Shown: positions 25,601 to 40,428, counted from the first letter of the stretch. The stretch: 64,000 nt of DNA from Rostratula benghalensis (GCA_013399305.1 VXAI01000066.1:1346055-1410054); one strand, 5' to 3'. Program-made: numbers and translations. The notes: generated from the letters alone by a model not told the origin.

Positions 25601-28600
25601 CTCTACTCTGAGGAAGCTACAACAACTAAATGAGTGAGGACAACCTCCCACTCAAAAGAGGCTAATAATTTTATATTTAAAACCAAATTAAGGAGAAAGT
25701 GTATCTCTATTATCAGTTGGAACCATTTCAGCAATAACACGCTCACAGTAACATCTGAACTTTAAAACAGTTAGGAGACACTTCTGCAGACACAGAAGGT
25801 AGCTACAGTCTTTAATTCACAACACTCAAAAGCAAGATCCAATACTTAGAGAACCAGGGCACACTTGCTTTAGCTAAGTGCATCTCATCCAAAGTCTTGG
25901 TACCATGAAAAGCAGAAATGGTCTATCTCCCCTGCTTTGAGCCACACACCCCTCCTACTTCTTTTGCATGGGTTTTATTATCTGTATTAACTTTCCAGGA
26001 GCCAATTCAGCTCAGTACTTCAACAGAAAACACAGAAGACAAGGAAATTGTTTTCCGCCACGTCAGTTGAACTGGCTCACAGTGAGGTTGGAGAAGTGCT
26101 ACTGACAGAAGGGAGACAACAGGAATCTACAGCCAGTAGCAGCAGAGATTGCTGCAGGACCATCCCCATCAGCAGCCATGAGCAGTTAAATTAGGTCCAC
26201 AGCTGGTATAACTGCATCACAGAGCTGGTGAAATCATTCCCAGAAATAAAGCTAAAAATAAAATAAACCTTCCAAGGCACTGGATTTGGAACATCCTGCA
26301 TCTATCAGAATCTCTAAGACAAAGTGAGAGGTAAATTTCTGTATATACAAAACAGGTAATGCATGTAACAAAATGCCACAACAGATCGTTACCATAAGAA
26401 CCTCCAGTCTGATAAACCAAACTTGTTTCTAATAATGTAAAAGAAACCCCCAAGTATGTCTTCCTCAGACAAAAGCTTCCTTCTGTTCTTTCCAGAAAGC
26501 CTCCATCTATGTAATACAGGTACTGCAGAAAGAGCCCTGCACACTATTTCATTTTACTAGCTTACTCCATACACTTCAATGAAAAAACAAACTTCAGCCT
26601 AAAATTTTCTAAAATTAAAAAAAAATATATTCACATACACATGTATTCTTTTTTTTTTTTTTTTTTTAAATCAAATTCTTCCTTCTTGTGAAACAAGGAA
26701 GTGGCATTTGACAGAATCACTAAACAGCAACCAGATATCAATAATGCCATGGCAACTTTGGGATGGAGGTTTGAAAGCCATCAAGGGTACAGTGCTCCAG
26801 GCACAATCTAATAGCTTCTCTTTTCAAAAAAGGTATCACTTCATCCTCTTACCTCCCTCTCCACTCCTTCCCCAGCTGTCCACAACCACGTTCAAACATG
26901 ACCACTTTAACTCAGGAAAAAAGCTCCAAAATATATAGTTTTCTGATGAGACAGCAAGTTGAAGAGGCCCACAGAGGTATCCAACAGACACCAGAGAAGG
27001 ACAAGGCTCCACTGATCAGGAACAGAGTTTACCCTTTTCAAAAGTAGCAAGTCTTCAAAGAGATCAGCTGCCCCAGGTCATTACCTTAACTCCCAATAAA
27101 CCAACCACTTGCAATTTCTTCTCTGTCATTAACATATGAGATGCAGTAGCTATTTCTCCAAGGAGGTGATTAAAAAGACCAAAAAGAGAGTCTCCCTAAC
27201 CCATCATGTACATGCCTTATTTTCCAAGTATCAAATCTTAACAATGAACTTATCTAAAGTGAGATTCATCAGCAGATTCTGGTATCATCACAGTCTTCTT
27301 GAGTTTCATTAAGAAAAATTCTTCTAAATATAACAGAAATGTATTTACCGTAGAGTGTCTGGCAGATCCTCTTGTGAAATACTTGTCACCAGCTTTTGGA
27401 ATGCATGGAAGAGTTCCACTTTACAGATCTTGGATCTGATAGAAGAAAAACAAACAAACAAAAAGGAAATCAGAAATTCTCATGGATGGTAAGAATTGGA
27501 AATGCACTTCCTCTTACAGCCAACAGCACTACAGCCCAGCTGAACATTTTTGATAAAAAACAAATTATGTACACTTCTCAAAGAACATAGAAAGTTATCC
27601 ACAATTTAACTTTTCCTACCCCAGCTGAACTGCCCACCTGCCTTTTTCCTTCATTTGAAATGTTATATTGACACAGAGCTGCATTGCCCCTGTTGTCCCA
27701 GCCAGCACTGCAGGCAGAATGTTTCAATATCCCCACATGGTTATCTGTGTGAGGCTGCACCATCATGGGCTCACAACTGATACAGCAAGGATGAGCCATA
27801 AGGACTAGTCCCAGAACTGATCATACAAGCACAGAAAGACTTCAAAGGCTTGGTCAAATGGGCAAACTTTGTATTACTCAGATAAGAGAACCAGCAGAAC
27901 TACTGGAACAATGCTGTCCTTCTCACAATGGTGACCAGGACATGTTCAGGAAGCTGGAGGACGGTTAGTACAAAGAGACTTATCACAAAATAAAGTGAGG
28001 CAAAGCTTGAAAGGTCTTTTGAAGACACCATATGCATCTCTATAAGGTTTAAGCCCTTTTCTTCCTCCAAAGAGAAGGCAACCAAAACAGCTGTTTATAA
28101 AGCAGGGTTTGGTTTTCAAAGCCCCAGCTATTTTCTCTAATTAAATTCTCTTTATACATTTGCCTTCACAATGATTCAGTTGCCCAATGTGTGCAAGCTG
28201 ATTCTCCAGAAGCATTGGAAAAAACCCAACCAACCAAAAAAACCTTTTTTATTTTGCTAGTATGTTCTTTAAGAACATTGGCGTGCAAAGATGCTTTAAG
28301 ATTTTAGCTTCATCTTGATCTGCCAAAGGTTCATACTCCAGATTTTGGCTTTTCAGTTAATTGAACATTAACAAGAGCATGTATCAGACATCTACCTACA
28401 AATTCCTTTGAGTCAGTCAGCTTTACCTTCTTTGATAATTAGCACTATCTAGCTTATTGAGGGGGTGACCATTTATCATGAAGAGTATAAACAGATTACT
28501 TCTTCCTTTACATTGTTTTTAATTCTGATTTCCTAAATAGACGTGACCTTTGCAATCACACAGTCTTGTCAGCCCTCTTTAATAACTTCTGAACATCCCA

Positions 28601-31600
28601 GTGAATTTCAAGCACATGTAAAAAAGACAGGAGGATCTCTCAACAATAATTAAGTTCCTACAGTTTTGTGCGTACTGACAGATAGCAGATGGCTCTAAAG
28701 TTTTAGAGCTGGTATGCAAACACAACATAACACACTGAAGCCTACTGAGAAAAAGTAATTGTTTCTTTAAACATTAATAGTGGATAGAAAATCATGATGT
28801 TTATTACAGAGCACAGCGTCAAGACTAAAACTGGAAAGGTGACATGTTTTGTGGTAGGAACCTGCTGCAAGCATTTCATAACATTTTCAAAATGTAAGGC
28901 AAAAAGTCACATTCCAAAGCAATACATTTAACAATCATACAACCAGGTCAGCTGGTCTTACAGAAAAAGAAACCTGTAAAAAGAGAACCTGCAATACACA
29001 CATTTCCTTTACGGTCATCAACCCAAATGATACAAAGCAAAAATTCTCCAATAAATAAGCTGTCTTTCAATAAAAAAATATCATAGTCCCCTCCCACCAT
29101 TGTCAACAATGCTCTCTTTAATCAACACTGACAAAGGAGAAATAGGATAAATCTGTTAACCCTCATTCAACTTTTGTCATTCCAATCCTCTCTTATATAG
29201 ACTCTTCCCTATCCCCTATTCCCTACCTTTCCTCCCTTTTCCCCCACTCCCTTTATTTCTTTCTGCTCTGACAAGGCACTACACACCACATGAGCTGACA
29301 GAGGCACAGGTGCTAACAAATAAGATATATAGATCCAGATATCACAGCATTTTCACACCTGCTCTGATGGCTTCCAATTGCCTTCTTTGTTGTTCCCTGC
29401 CGGAACCCATCTGAGGTGACATCCAGGGGTTGCTCAGGGACTGCACTCCAACTGATAGCTGCAGAAGACAGGATTATGAACAAGGGAGATGCTCTCATCA
29501 CAAAATAATAACTGTTTCTTTTGTTCTATGTTTTCACATGATCCCATGCTGCTTCCCAAAATAATTCAAACAAGACAACGACCATGGCTCTCTAGGGCCA
29601 GGTAAATTCTGTTGAATTAAAAAAAAAACCCTAAATATATATGCACACATATATACAGAACTTTTATTCAGGTCCTTCAAGAATGCCTGCCTCTAAATAT
29701 TTGGCCTCCAGCTTTGTAATCCTCTCCTCTTTAGAGGGATTCTGCTTTCTTCTGTACATCCTGTCCTAACAAAGACTGAAGACGTTTCCAAGTCACACGG
29801 CTTATTTTCATTTCAGGCTACGAAATACTCACTCAAGCTACTTGCACCAGTCATTCTGTTTTCCTTATTAGTTTATGTGCTAATATTTTCTTGTGTATTG
29901 TATACTCTAAGTAGTTCTCTCTGTGTTTGGTAACTGACTACATCAAGTATCTCTAGTCTTTACTTGAAAGACATTATTAGGCAGTAGTCAAATAATAATA
30001 ATTGGTTGGAAGACACAGCAAGTGCCGATCACCTTATCCTTGTAAACTTATTACCATCATAGACTGCAAATTTCTTAATGCTGAAACTCTTAATGCCATG
30101 CCTTATAGATTTACAAATAACTGGCCAAGCATCAGTAGCACATGCCCAGTCTGTCCCTCCACAACCTAACAACAGCTCCTTTAACTTCTACTCCCATAAA
30201 CCAATTTTTGTTCCCCAAGTTTTCCCATTCCTCTGTGTTCCTAACAGCCAAAACAGCTGTACACACGTTATCTCAGCTTCCCTCCTCCGTGATACCATCT
30301 TGCCATTCAAGATGCTCAAAGGTACATATTACAAAGCATATTCTGGAGACTGGTTATGTTCATCACACTCTTGGATTATAATTCAACTGTATGCAGCTGC
30401 TGTACTCTGCTGAGCATCAATCATACTTGCACTGTGATTTAGGTGTAAAGCTGTATTGCTCCAGTCATTAAAATCCTGTGTAATGCCAAGTAACATGAAA
30501 TACATACAACTAGTATTAAACATTACACATTTCATATATAAGTATCTAAAACCATCTGGTCAGAGGATACCAGATTCTGACAAGCAGCTAAAAATTTACT
30601 TAAAAATGAAAACATTTGCTATTCTTTCAATTCTTCACAGTTATCACAAACTTCAAAATATTAAATGGAACTTGTTTTTATCTTTAAAAATATCAGCTTA
30701 AATGTTCCTATCAAGCATATTTCAATACTCAGCATAACAGCCCTGAATTTAGAGTTCATTCTATTTTCAGCCCTCCAATTAAAAAAAATAAAAAATAAAA
30801 AAAAAATTCAACCTAGCTTAATTTATATAGGCAAGTAAGTGTGATAAAGCATCATTCATCTTTATTTAACAGAATTCCCTGAGTGACTGTACAGAAAGAA
30901 AGGCATACACAGGAATTTAGTCACAGTTGGCTTGAAACCTTTTTTGCTAAGCGAACTGGCCTCATTTTTCAATGATGGATTTTGTTTCCTATCTCAGAGA
31001 ATCAAAATCTTTTCCTTCCTGGCACCTGTAAATAACTCCAATTTAATGAATCTGAATTCCATTAAAGAACCCTTTGTTTCCATTCTATTTTATCATCAGC
31101 TCTGCTGTAACAGAATAACTTGAAGTTCCAGTTAATAAAAAAAAAATAAATAGACAACAGCAGAAGGTAGACATGTCCAAGTTTAAAGACACTGTTTAAC
31201 CATACACATACAGTGGCAGTTCCATTGGTTGAGGGTTTTATAGCCAAATGAGACCATGTTGCTAAATCACAACGTGACTTGCATATTCATTCATCACCAT
31301 GACAAAAAATGCAATGTCTGAAACCTCTATCAATTAAACCTTTACACTATAACTACTCTGTATTCTTGGTTCATTCACAGATTTCTGGAGCAATTACAAG
31401 CATAACTCAGCATGGCAAGTATTCTCTGTTCTCTTCATTACCAAGGGGAATGTGAAACTAACCAAAACAAGAAGTCTCTTGATATTTTTTTTCTTACTGC
31501 CCTCAGAGCTTTTGCTCTCGCTGGCTATTTTCTGTCTTTGTTCACATTGTGAATTCTTAATGGCATCAACCAACAACTGAATTTTGTTCAGTCTGAAAAC

Positions 31601-34600
31601 TCCCCCCAGGAAACCAGAGGCTGAGCTGAATATTATTAATTATTAACAATTAGATTCTGGGCTGAAATTAAGTTAATGCTGTAAGTCACACTTTGCCTCT
31701 AGCGCTGGCAATGAATGATGTTCTGTTTTAGGAAAGCAACTCACCTAATCTCTGTTTGGACTTTTGCACACAGTTACACAGCTAGCCCAAGTGAACTCAC
31801 CTGCACTACACGGAACAAGTTTTGTTTTGCTGTTGGTTTGACCTTCCTGAATTGCCTGGCGGCTATGTTCAAATCGAAGGTCCGACCGCAACAGCTTAAC
31901 TTCCTGAGCCAGAAAACCATCTGGTAAAAATGAGATGCACCGACACCTAAAGTAAACATGGAAAAATGCAAGTCCTTTTAAGTCTGGCCATTCCAAACAA
32001 GCCAATTTTGTGCAATTTCCCTTCATAATCTAAACCATGATACTTTCACATTAGAATTGAATTGAACATGAGTTATAAAAGACAATGAGGTCTGGGGACA
32101 TTTTTCCCTTCAAAAAAGTATTTGTTAAAAAACCAAAGCCATATAGTTTATTAAGACCTTGCCCATTCCAGAAAAAACTATGATGAATTGATTTTTAAAA
32201 TGGTCTAGCTAAAAGCTAGTATGATCAATAGAGATAAAATATACAGGATAAAACCTGTATATACTTCTGCAATCACAATAAAAACTAATAATCATCAAGT
32301 ATTTAGTCAACCCTATCACATTAGAAACTTGGAGTTACCATTACACACTGAATGTATTTAGGATCATATGAGAGGAAAAATGGCATGTGTTTAATCATCA
32401 TGATATTCACATAGAGCACAAATGAATTAAGACTGAGGTTCATGTTGTCAGATGTCTGACTTTGCAACCTAAGGCGAATGAGGCTGGGCAAATTCTTATC
32501 CCATGTGTTATGGAGTGAGCAACAGATGATCCAGGAAGAGGATCTGGAGAGGTAGCTAGAGCTTCCCCTATTAATATACTATGACCTCTTTTGTAAGTAT
32601 CCTAGAAGGATGTAAGGCCATGGAGAAAAGGAGTTACTAAACAACATCAAACCTCACAGATAAACTGGTCTAGTACCTGCCTCTTCAAAAAAGTGGTTCA
32701 GCTCCCCAGTTTCTTTCTTGCTCTCCTTTCCCTCCAGTCTGCCCAATTCCATTTACTCTCCTCTAATGCTTACAGATTCCTGTAGGCAAAAAAAAAAATA
32801 TCCACTTCCTATCCTTTTGTTGCTGGGGTAGTTTTCATCAGCTCAAGGATCTGAGGAGCAAGAAAGCCAGGGGACAGCAGATGACTTTCATCATTTCGCA
32901 ACAGTGCACTTCACCTCACAAATTTCCCTGAGGTGACAGGTTGTGGCATCAGAGCTCTACTACTCATAGCAGGGAGAAAACCAGAATTCTGTGATGTAAT
33001 TCAGATCAAAGAAGCAAAGTTTTACCACCATGGAAATGCACATAAGCTTTGCCTTTCTAGTCTAACACACCACTTGGTCTTTTTCCAGCTGACCAGTACA
33101 AGCTGTCCCTGAAACACTTCAGTAAATCACAGAACAGTGAAGTGGGAAGGGACCTCCAGAAGTCACCTGGTCCAACCCCTTCCTGCTCAAGAATTACCAT
33201 CTATAGCCAGTTGCCCAGTTGCCAGTTCAGATAACTTTTGCACATCTGCAAGGTGGGAGACTCCACACCCTCCCCAGGCAACCTCTGCCAGTGCTCCATC
33301 ACCTGCACAGTAAAAAGCATTTCCTGATGTTCCGAGGGAACCCTCTGTGCTTCAGTTTGTGCCTCCTGCCTCTGGTCCTCTCACTGTTTTCAGTTCATCA
33401 CTGAAACAGCCTGGCTCTGTCTTCTTTGCACCCTCCCTTTAAGTATTTATACAAATAGATAAAATCCCCGCAAGCCTTCTCTTCTCTAGGCTGGAGTCCC
33501 AGCTCTCAGCTTTTCCTCATTGGATCATCTCTTCTATCTCCTAAATAACTTTGAGGCCCTTAACTGGACTCTCCAGTGTGTCCATGTCTCTTCTTTACTG
33601 ACCAGTCCAGAACTGGACACCGCACTGGACACAGTGGTCTCACCAGTTCCAGTGCAGGGGATGGATTACCTCCCTGGACCAGCAGCCCAGGATATTACTG
33701 GGTTTCCATGGGCTGCACAGCACACCTGAAGGCATGTGATACAGCAAAAGCTTTAGAACAGCAGTTTTCAAAAATCTCTACTGAGAATGGACTGACAATG
33801 CAATCTTGAAATTTTACATGGGATAGACTTTTATGCATATGCAATAGCCCAAATATTCAAATTTTCCAGGAGGTTACGGTTGGATCCAAACTTAGGAAGA
33901 CAGGAATTCCCTTCAAATGAAGTTTAAAATACTGCATCTTTTACTTGCTGAAAAGTAAGTCTGAAAGCAGGCTCTAAAAGCAGGAAAAGCTTCAGAAGAA
34001 GAACGAACTTCAGTTAAGGCTAAATTGTAAAAAAGTCTGTAAGGGCAGCCAGAAAGACATCCCTTTTGCTGTTCAAAATCTACCTATGCCTTCATTTGGA
34101 GTAATTTCAGTCAGATTGCCCTTAGGATGGATGGATTTGAGGACTTTTTAGTTTAAGTTTAGGAATGGTCCTGCAAGAAATAAAAACTGCTTTTGCTCAC
34201 CAACGTGATTTTATAAAAGGGAACTTACAGATATTCAGAATGACTTTGTGGAGTATGGATAACCAAATAAATGAAAACTTTTCTTGAGCCTGCTTGAGGA
34301 AAGGAAAGTCAGGAAGAGGGCAAGAAAAATTCAACTTCACTATACTAAAAAACTGCACTACCCTGATGGGCAACAGATCCCATTGCTCAGTGAAGGGACA
34401 ACCAAGGAGGTCCTGAACTAAGGGAAATTCTTTTGTAAATCTTCAAGTCTGATCCATTGGCACTCGTCACCTTCTCTCCATACCACACAGGGCTACCTCC
34501 TGAAAACATGGATTTGCAGAAATTCACATTTCCAGCAGATGACTTTAGTGGAAAGTCCTGCTATTTGTGTGACACTTGTTGTCTTCTGTAACTCATTGTC

Positions 34601-37600
34601 TCCACACACATTATCTGATTTCCACAGGAGAGCACTTACCTTTCAATAATTGCTCTCTGCATAGCTTCTTGGCTGTATGGGCACTTCCCCACTATAACTG
34701 CTGACAGATACACTGGATACTGCAGGAAATGCATCAGAAGAGCTCCTTGACACCCTAACACATTCCAGCGAGCCAGTTTATCACTGCAGGACATAGAGCA
34801 TGTTCTGTCCCCACGTCCTGGCTTCACTCGTAATAATCCCACACAGTGATAGCCTACCCCAGGCATTCGGGCATCACCCAGCTCTCCAGGTACACATTTT
34901 GCTCCAGTTCTATAAACATCTACTACCTTTGGTCGCCCCAAGCCAGTCTCCTTATTAGCTGTTTGCATCTCTGCAGAATGCGGATTTGTATCATCTTCTC
35001 GTTCCACAGATGCTTGCTGAACAGCCAGGTCTTCAGTGATTATGGAAAAATAACCATTGTCTGTTTTCATTCTCTTGGTTATATGATTACTTGCCATTTT
35101 CTCTGATTTCCATTTATCTTCTGGACCCAAGTCACTTATACACTCTGCTGATCGTGCAGCTCCATCATCTTCAGTCACTGGCTTAGAAAGCTGGTTCTCT
35201 GGTTCACTAATTGGAATAATAGAAGCATCTCCACCTAGAACAAAAGAGGTAACATCAACATTGGCCAACACCACATCTCTCCTGACTGGAACACATCACA
35301 CCAGTCCTATTATGGCTACTACTAGCTTTCACAGGCTTGCACTCAGGAAAATTTATCTATGAGAACACACTCTTCAAACTACATCTCCCCTGCATAGCGA
35401 GGAATCAGACTTTGCTGAACTTTGAGCTAATACAGGTTTAATTTCAAATTTTGCATTCTACTTACAAAATAATAAAAGTTTAAAAAAAGTAAAAGAAAAG
35501 CGATAAAGCAAAAGGTGTCAAAGGCAGCACTGGAGACTCACAGGAAAACTAGTCTAACTAAACAATACAAACCTCAAATGAATAATCAAAGAATAGCCTA
35601 TCAAATAGGGACAGCAATTTTAACCTATATCAGTAAAACAGGCTCAAAACCAAAATTCTGAAGCTCAGTACTGATGAGGCTATTTTGAGAGTGCTTAGAC
35701 TTCTTTGTTCTGGAGACAGACTGGCAGCTGAACACCACACTGGTAAGAGTGTGGCAACACCAAGACATCAATTAAACTCATAGACCAAGAGGTCACATTC
35801 CTGTATTTTGCCAGTACATCCTCACCTTTGTGGTTCTATTTTTTAAAACACACAAAGAGCATTTACTGTAACAAAACAAAAGTTGCATTCCATTCCATAA
35901 GAATGTAAGTTTTGTGGGTGGGGCTTTTTTGGTTGTTTTTTTAGGAGTTTGGTTTCCATTTCTTGCTTTGGGTACTTTGTGGGACTTCTTTTCTTGTTCT
36001 GTTTTGATTTTGGGGTTTGGTTTTGTGGGAGTTGTTTTGTTTTATTTTGGGGTTTGGTTGATTTTGTTTGGTTGGGTTATTATTTTGGTTGTTTGTTTGT
36101 GTTTGGTTAGGGTTTTATTTGTCTGTGCTTTTGTGTTGGGTTTTTTGTTTGGTTTTTTGTTTGTTTGGTTGGGTTTTTTTAGGAACTGTATTAGGTGTCC
36201 ATGTTTTTTATTAAAATTGGCATCCAAGGAGACAATGTTTAAAGCAAACCAACCAAGAGATACAACAGGACCTCTGACAAGAACGTTAGTTTCTGGAAAA
36301 TAGTAGCCACAAGTGTTTAAAGAGAAAATAAAACATTCCACTGTATAATGAGCAATACATGAAACCTACTAAGTTCTCATGAATTGCACATCCAGTGAGA
36401 TGAAATGCCAATTGTATTTGTGGAGGATCAGCCAAGTACACCTCAGGGCACATACTGATAACAAGTTACTGCCTCACTCTAACTCCAGACCAAAGACAGA
36501 CAAATGGCAGAAAAGATTCTACAAGTGGAAGCCATGATATGGGTTCACTCCAGTGAACTCACACGGGGTATGACTGCAGAAGAAAAGAAATACGATGTTT
36601 GGTTTGAGTTTCCATTTCCCAGTTTCAGTTCCCGGAATAAAAATACTGCATTGCTGGTGAGAAACCGCCAGCCCCATCTGGTGGAGAAGGTACCTGTTCA
36701 GAAGAAAGGTTTCATGAAGCATTTACTTCATTTCTGTAAAACAGCAGAAAACCAGATGCCTGTTCTTTCCCGGTAGTCAACCAGTCAGCTATGCTTCTAC
36801 AGACAAATGAGATCCAACATACACTATAAACACAAATGCATCATTGGAACCTTAATTACAGACCTCAAAGGGTTGGATTTAGTGGAATTAACTATCTTCT
36901 CAAATCGTACACCTCATTTACTCGTTTCTGCAGCATTACTATTCCCTTGGTTCAGTTGCCTGAACCAGCTTATCCCGTGTGAACAAGAGGACTGGTATGT
37001 GGGAAACAGCATAAAGGCTGCCCTTGCCAGTCAGACCAGTACTGATGTCATATGAAATTAGATCCTGCTTCTTCATACAGAAGCTTTACAAGAATAAGAA
37101 ACAAGATTTTGTGAAAGAGCATTAATGCCACCTAGAAGTGTAAAAATCAGGTTGAACTCCTGCTAGCAATGGGAACAAAATTGTTGCCTAAACAAAAGTA
37201 ATACTGTCTCTTTCATTACATTTGTATCACAACAAACAACCTCAGCTGGCACTGACTAACAGTACTTGAACTTCATGCCTCACCTCTGGAAGCTCCTCCT
37301 GGCCACAATTTCAGCATGACTGTCGTTCAGAATGTCTCCTAAAGCAACAACAAAATGCATCATTACTGAAATGGAGACAAACAAAGCAAATGGAATTTGA
37401 CCGATGACAGTTCTCTGCATTTGTTAGCATTTGAAGGTTTAACATTGGTATTCGGTTATGCCAACATATTTAACTTTCAACTACTACAAAAGGAGGTCAA
37501 TGGCCTACACAAATGATTGATGAAAGTCTTTGTTCTGCAGCAAGATCTCTTTTTTAAATACCGAATTTTAACTCTTCTGATATGCGAAACCCTTTAACTT

Positions 37601-38833
37601 AATAAAAACTGCCTTTCTTCAAAATATTCCTGATGTTTGTTCTTAGTAGTAAATCCTGGTATTCACAGATTAAGCATAGCATCCTGAAAATTTCAAGTGT
37701 TTGTTAAGCTTTTGGTTGAAGTTTCTTGTTGCTCTAGGTCCTACAATTTAAATTACTTCTCTTGTAAATACTTCTGCTATTTACTAGATTTACACATCTC
37801 ATCTTGAAACTTCCTGCCTGTCTGCCTATTACAATATCTAAAGGAGCAGCATCTGTAGATCAGCTTCTATTTCAGGAGTAAAAGACCAGGTGATAAAAGT
37901 CCACTTTACCAGTTCTAAACATTTGAAAGTTCTCTAACAGATCACCATTAACATAGCCTACCAACCAAGTTAAATTAGAAAATATTTTTTTTACAATGTT
38001 AATTTATTTTTAAACTTAAGATCATTGAAGACAAAGAGAGGAACTAGCTTTACTTTTTTTCTAGTCTAATTTCTACTTTGACTCTTAATACCTAAATTGT
38101 AAGTAGTACAATATTTTAATCAGAATTTTCCTAAATCAATCAAAAAACCACAGTATTATGGCTTATTCCCTCTCCTAGGAGAGAGATACGTTCTGAATAA
38201 AAACAAAACAAAAAAAAAGAAGTACTTGCAGAACCAGGCAAGTCCTACAATAAATGGTAAGACATGGTAGCTGTGGAAATCATGTATCTACTCATATATT
38301 TATTGTACAAGCACTTAAAACTGCCTAGCTGCAGAATATACAGTAAGGGAGAAAAGGCCTGGTAGCACCTTTCTGGTGTCACCCCTACCCTAACTCAGCA
38401 GTGGTATTTTTTGCATCAGACCACAACAGAACTAGACTGTAACAGGTGCCTGAACCACAATTATTTTGCTTATGCTTTGTTTTGCTTTTAGTTATGAAGT
38501 TTTTGAGTATGCAGACTCAGGGCCTAAACTACCTACTTCCACAGAGTTTATTCACTTTTAAGACAGCAAGTGCAGCAAACTTTCAGGGCAGCCATTCTGG
38601 CTGCCTAAGTCTCGCTCTTCTTGACGAGGTGATGTCTGGCTTATAGTTCTGGCTTCAGTCCAGGTGTCTGAACTCAATACCTTGGATATCTGCATTGGTT
38701 CTACAACACCACAAGAAAGAATGCAGTATAGGTACCTTGTTCTTGGATCTTACACAATACTTACCAGTTTTTCTCATTTTGTTTTGGCCAATACACTTTG
38801 TTCCAGTTCCCATAGCAACAACTTCCTTTGTTA
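19619..38833 (-). CDS. ADAT1: ADAT1, tRNA-specific adenosine deaminase 1 (8 exons, 5' end missing)
   Basis: ADAT1 deaminates adenosine 37 of tRNA-Ala to inosine. Exons on the minus strand, 5' to 3': 38765-38833, 37284-37338, 36563-36693, 34640-35234, 31801-31946, 29359-29458, 27349-27435, 19619-19751. All junctions are GT-AG and phases agree, giving about 438 residues ending at the stop at 19619. Zinc and catalytic residues are visible: HAE in the second exon, PCG across the 36563/35234 junction, and the third cysteine in NVLGCQG. Other conserved blocks are [24 protein letters not shown], KPGRGDRT and [13 protein letters not shown]. Human ADAT1 has 502 aa; the missing 55-60 N-terminal residues should lie in the 39463-40428 gap. 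The first intron found enters in phase 1. The last intron is 7.6 kb. Confidence 0.93.
33125..33745 (-). mobile_element. CR1 LINE 3' fragment in ADAT1 intron
   Basis: On the minus strand it ends in the CR1 3' tail (GGTTGGACCAGGTGACTTCT, TTCTGTGATTT) and reaches back through about 600 bp of 3' UTR and ORF2 end. It is in the same orientation as ADAT1, between the exons at 34640 and 31946. Confidence 0.85.
35905..36180 (+). repeat. Degenerate G/T-only tract
   Basis: About 275 bp on the plus strand are nearly all G and T, in irregular TTTGG, TTTGT and TTGGG units. The minus strand, which is ADAT1 sense, is therefore A/C-rich. No fixed period is obvious. It lies in the ADAT1 intron between exons 36563 and 35234. 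Confidence 0.85.
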
Positions 38834-39462
38834 CTGAAAAGAGAAACATTAACTGAACAAGCCATCACCTGAAGCACTGCTCTCATACAGTCATTCTGGT
38901 AAGACAACCCACAGAACCGTTGTGTAGAAGGGAAGGTACAGGGAGACAGGCAATGTAACATTCCCGAAAGAAAACTAATCAGCTAGAGATAAGAAAACTA
39001 TTGTGAGCTAGTGCTAGGAAAGGTCTGTGATCCATAGCAGGAGTGCTAACACAGGCTTGATACGCTAAGCAACACACAGTGGACACTGGCATAGGATTCC
39101 TCAACACGTAAGAAAGAAGCACAGGATACAATCTGCATGACATCGTGGAAGTGCTAGTAAGGAACACAAACTCTGAATATAATAATGCAGTCTGTGAAAG
39201 GAGAGCACATAGTAACCAACCCCCTTCTGCAAGGGTTTACACTAGGAATCCAGGTCCTGTCTAGACTTTCACCAGTAACTGAACATCCAAATACAGGCTT
39301 TCATCTTCTTACATTACAATTTGGGAAGAACAGCATTTCACTATAACTATCTCTTTCCAGACAGAAACTGTAAAAGCTGTTACAATCACAGAGTAAAGAA
39401 TATGGGCGGAGACAGAAACCGGACAGGACAGGGTGCATGTTCTTTTTAGAAAGGTATTTGGG

Positions 39463-40428
39463 NNNNNNNNNNNNNNNNNNNNNNNNNNNNNNNNNNNNNN
39501 NNNNNNNNNNNNNNNNNNNNNNNNNNNNNNNNNNNNNNNNNNNNNNNNNNNNNNNNNNNNNNNNNNNNNNNNNNNNNNNNNNNNNNNNNNNNNNNNNNNN
39601 NNNNNNNNNNNNNNNNNNNNNNNNNNNNNNNNNNNNNNNNNNNNNNNNNNNNNNNNNNNNNNNNNNNNNNNNNNNNNNNNNNNNNNNNNNNNNNNNNNNN
39701 NNNNNNNNNNNNNNNNNNNNNNNNNNNNNNNNNNNNNNNNNNNNNNNNNNNNNNNNNNNNNNNNNNNNNNNNNNNNNNNNNNNNNNNNNNNNNNNNNNNN
39801 NNNNNNNNNNNNNNNNNNNNNNNNNNNNNNNNNNNNNNNNNNNNNNNNNNNNNNNNNNNNNNNNNNNNNNNNNNNNNNNNNNNNNNNNNNNNNNNNNNNN
39901 NNNNNNNNNNNNNNNNNNNNNNNNNNNNNNNNNNNNNNNNNNNNNNNNNNNNNNNNNNNNNNNNNNNNNNNNNNNNNNNNNNNNNNNNNNNNNNNNNNNN
40001 NNNNNNNNNNNNNNNNNNNNNNNNNNNNNNNNNNNNNNNNNNNNNNNNNNNNNNNNNNNNNNNNNNNNNNNNNNNNNNNNNNNNNNNNNNNNNNNNNNNN
40101 NNNNNNNNNNNNNNNNNNNNNNNNNNNNNNNNNNNNNNNNNNNNNNNNNNNNNNNNNNNNNNNNNNNNNNNNNNNNNNNNNNNNNNNNNNNNNNNNNNNN
40201 NNNNNNNNNNNNNNNNNNNNNNNNNNNNNNNNNNNNNNNNNNNNNNNNNNNNNNNNNNNNNNNNNNNNNNNNNNNNNNNNNNNNNNNNNNNNNNNNNNNN
40301 NNNNNNNNNNNNNNNNNNNNNNNNNNNNNNNNNNNNNNNNNNNNNNNNNNNNNNNNNNNNNNNNNNNNNNNNNNNNNNNNNNNNNNNNNNNNNNNNNNNN
40401 NNNNNNNNNNNNNNNNNNNNNNNNNNNN
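39463..40428. other. Assembly gap (966 N)
   Basis: The run of N falls between the KARS1 3' end and the first ADAT1 exon found, where the ADAT1 promoter and first coding exon are expected. Such GC-rich first exons are often missing from bird assemblies. Confidence 0.98.

Noticed and set aside
35914..36303. 129-residue plus-strand hydrophobic open frame
   Set aside because: Its Phe/Val/Leu/Gly content comes directly from the G/T-only tract.
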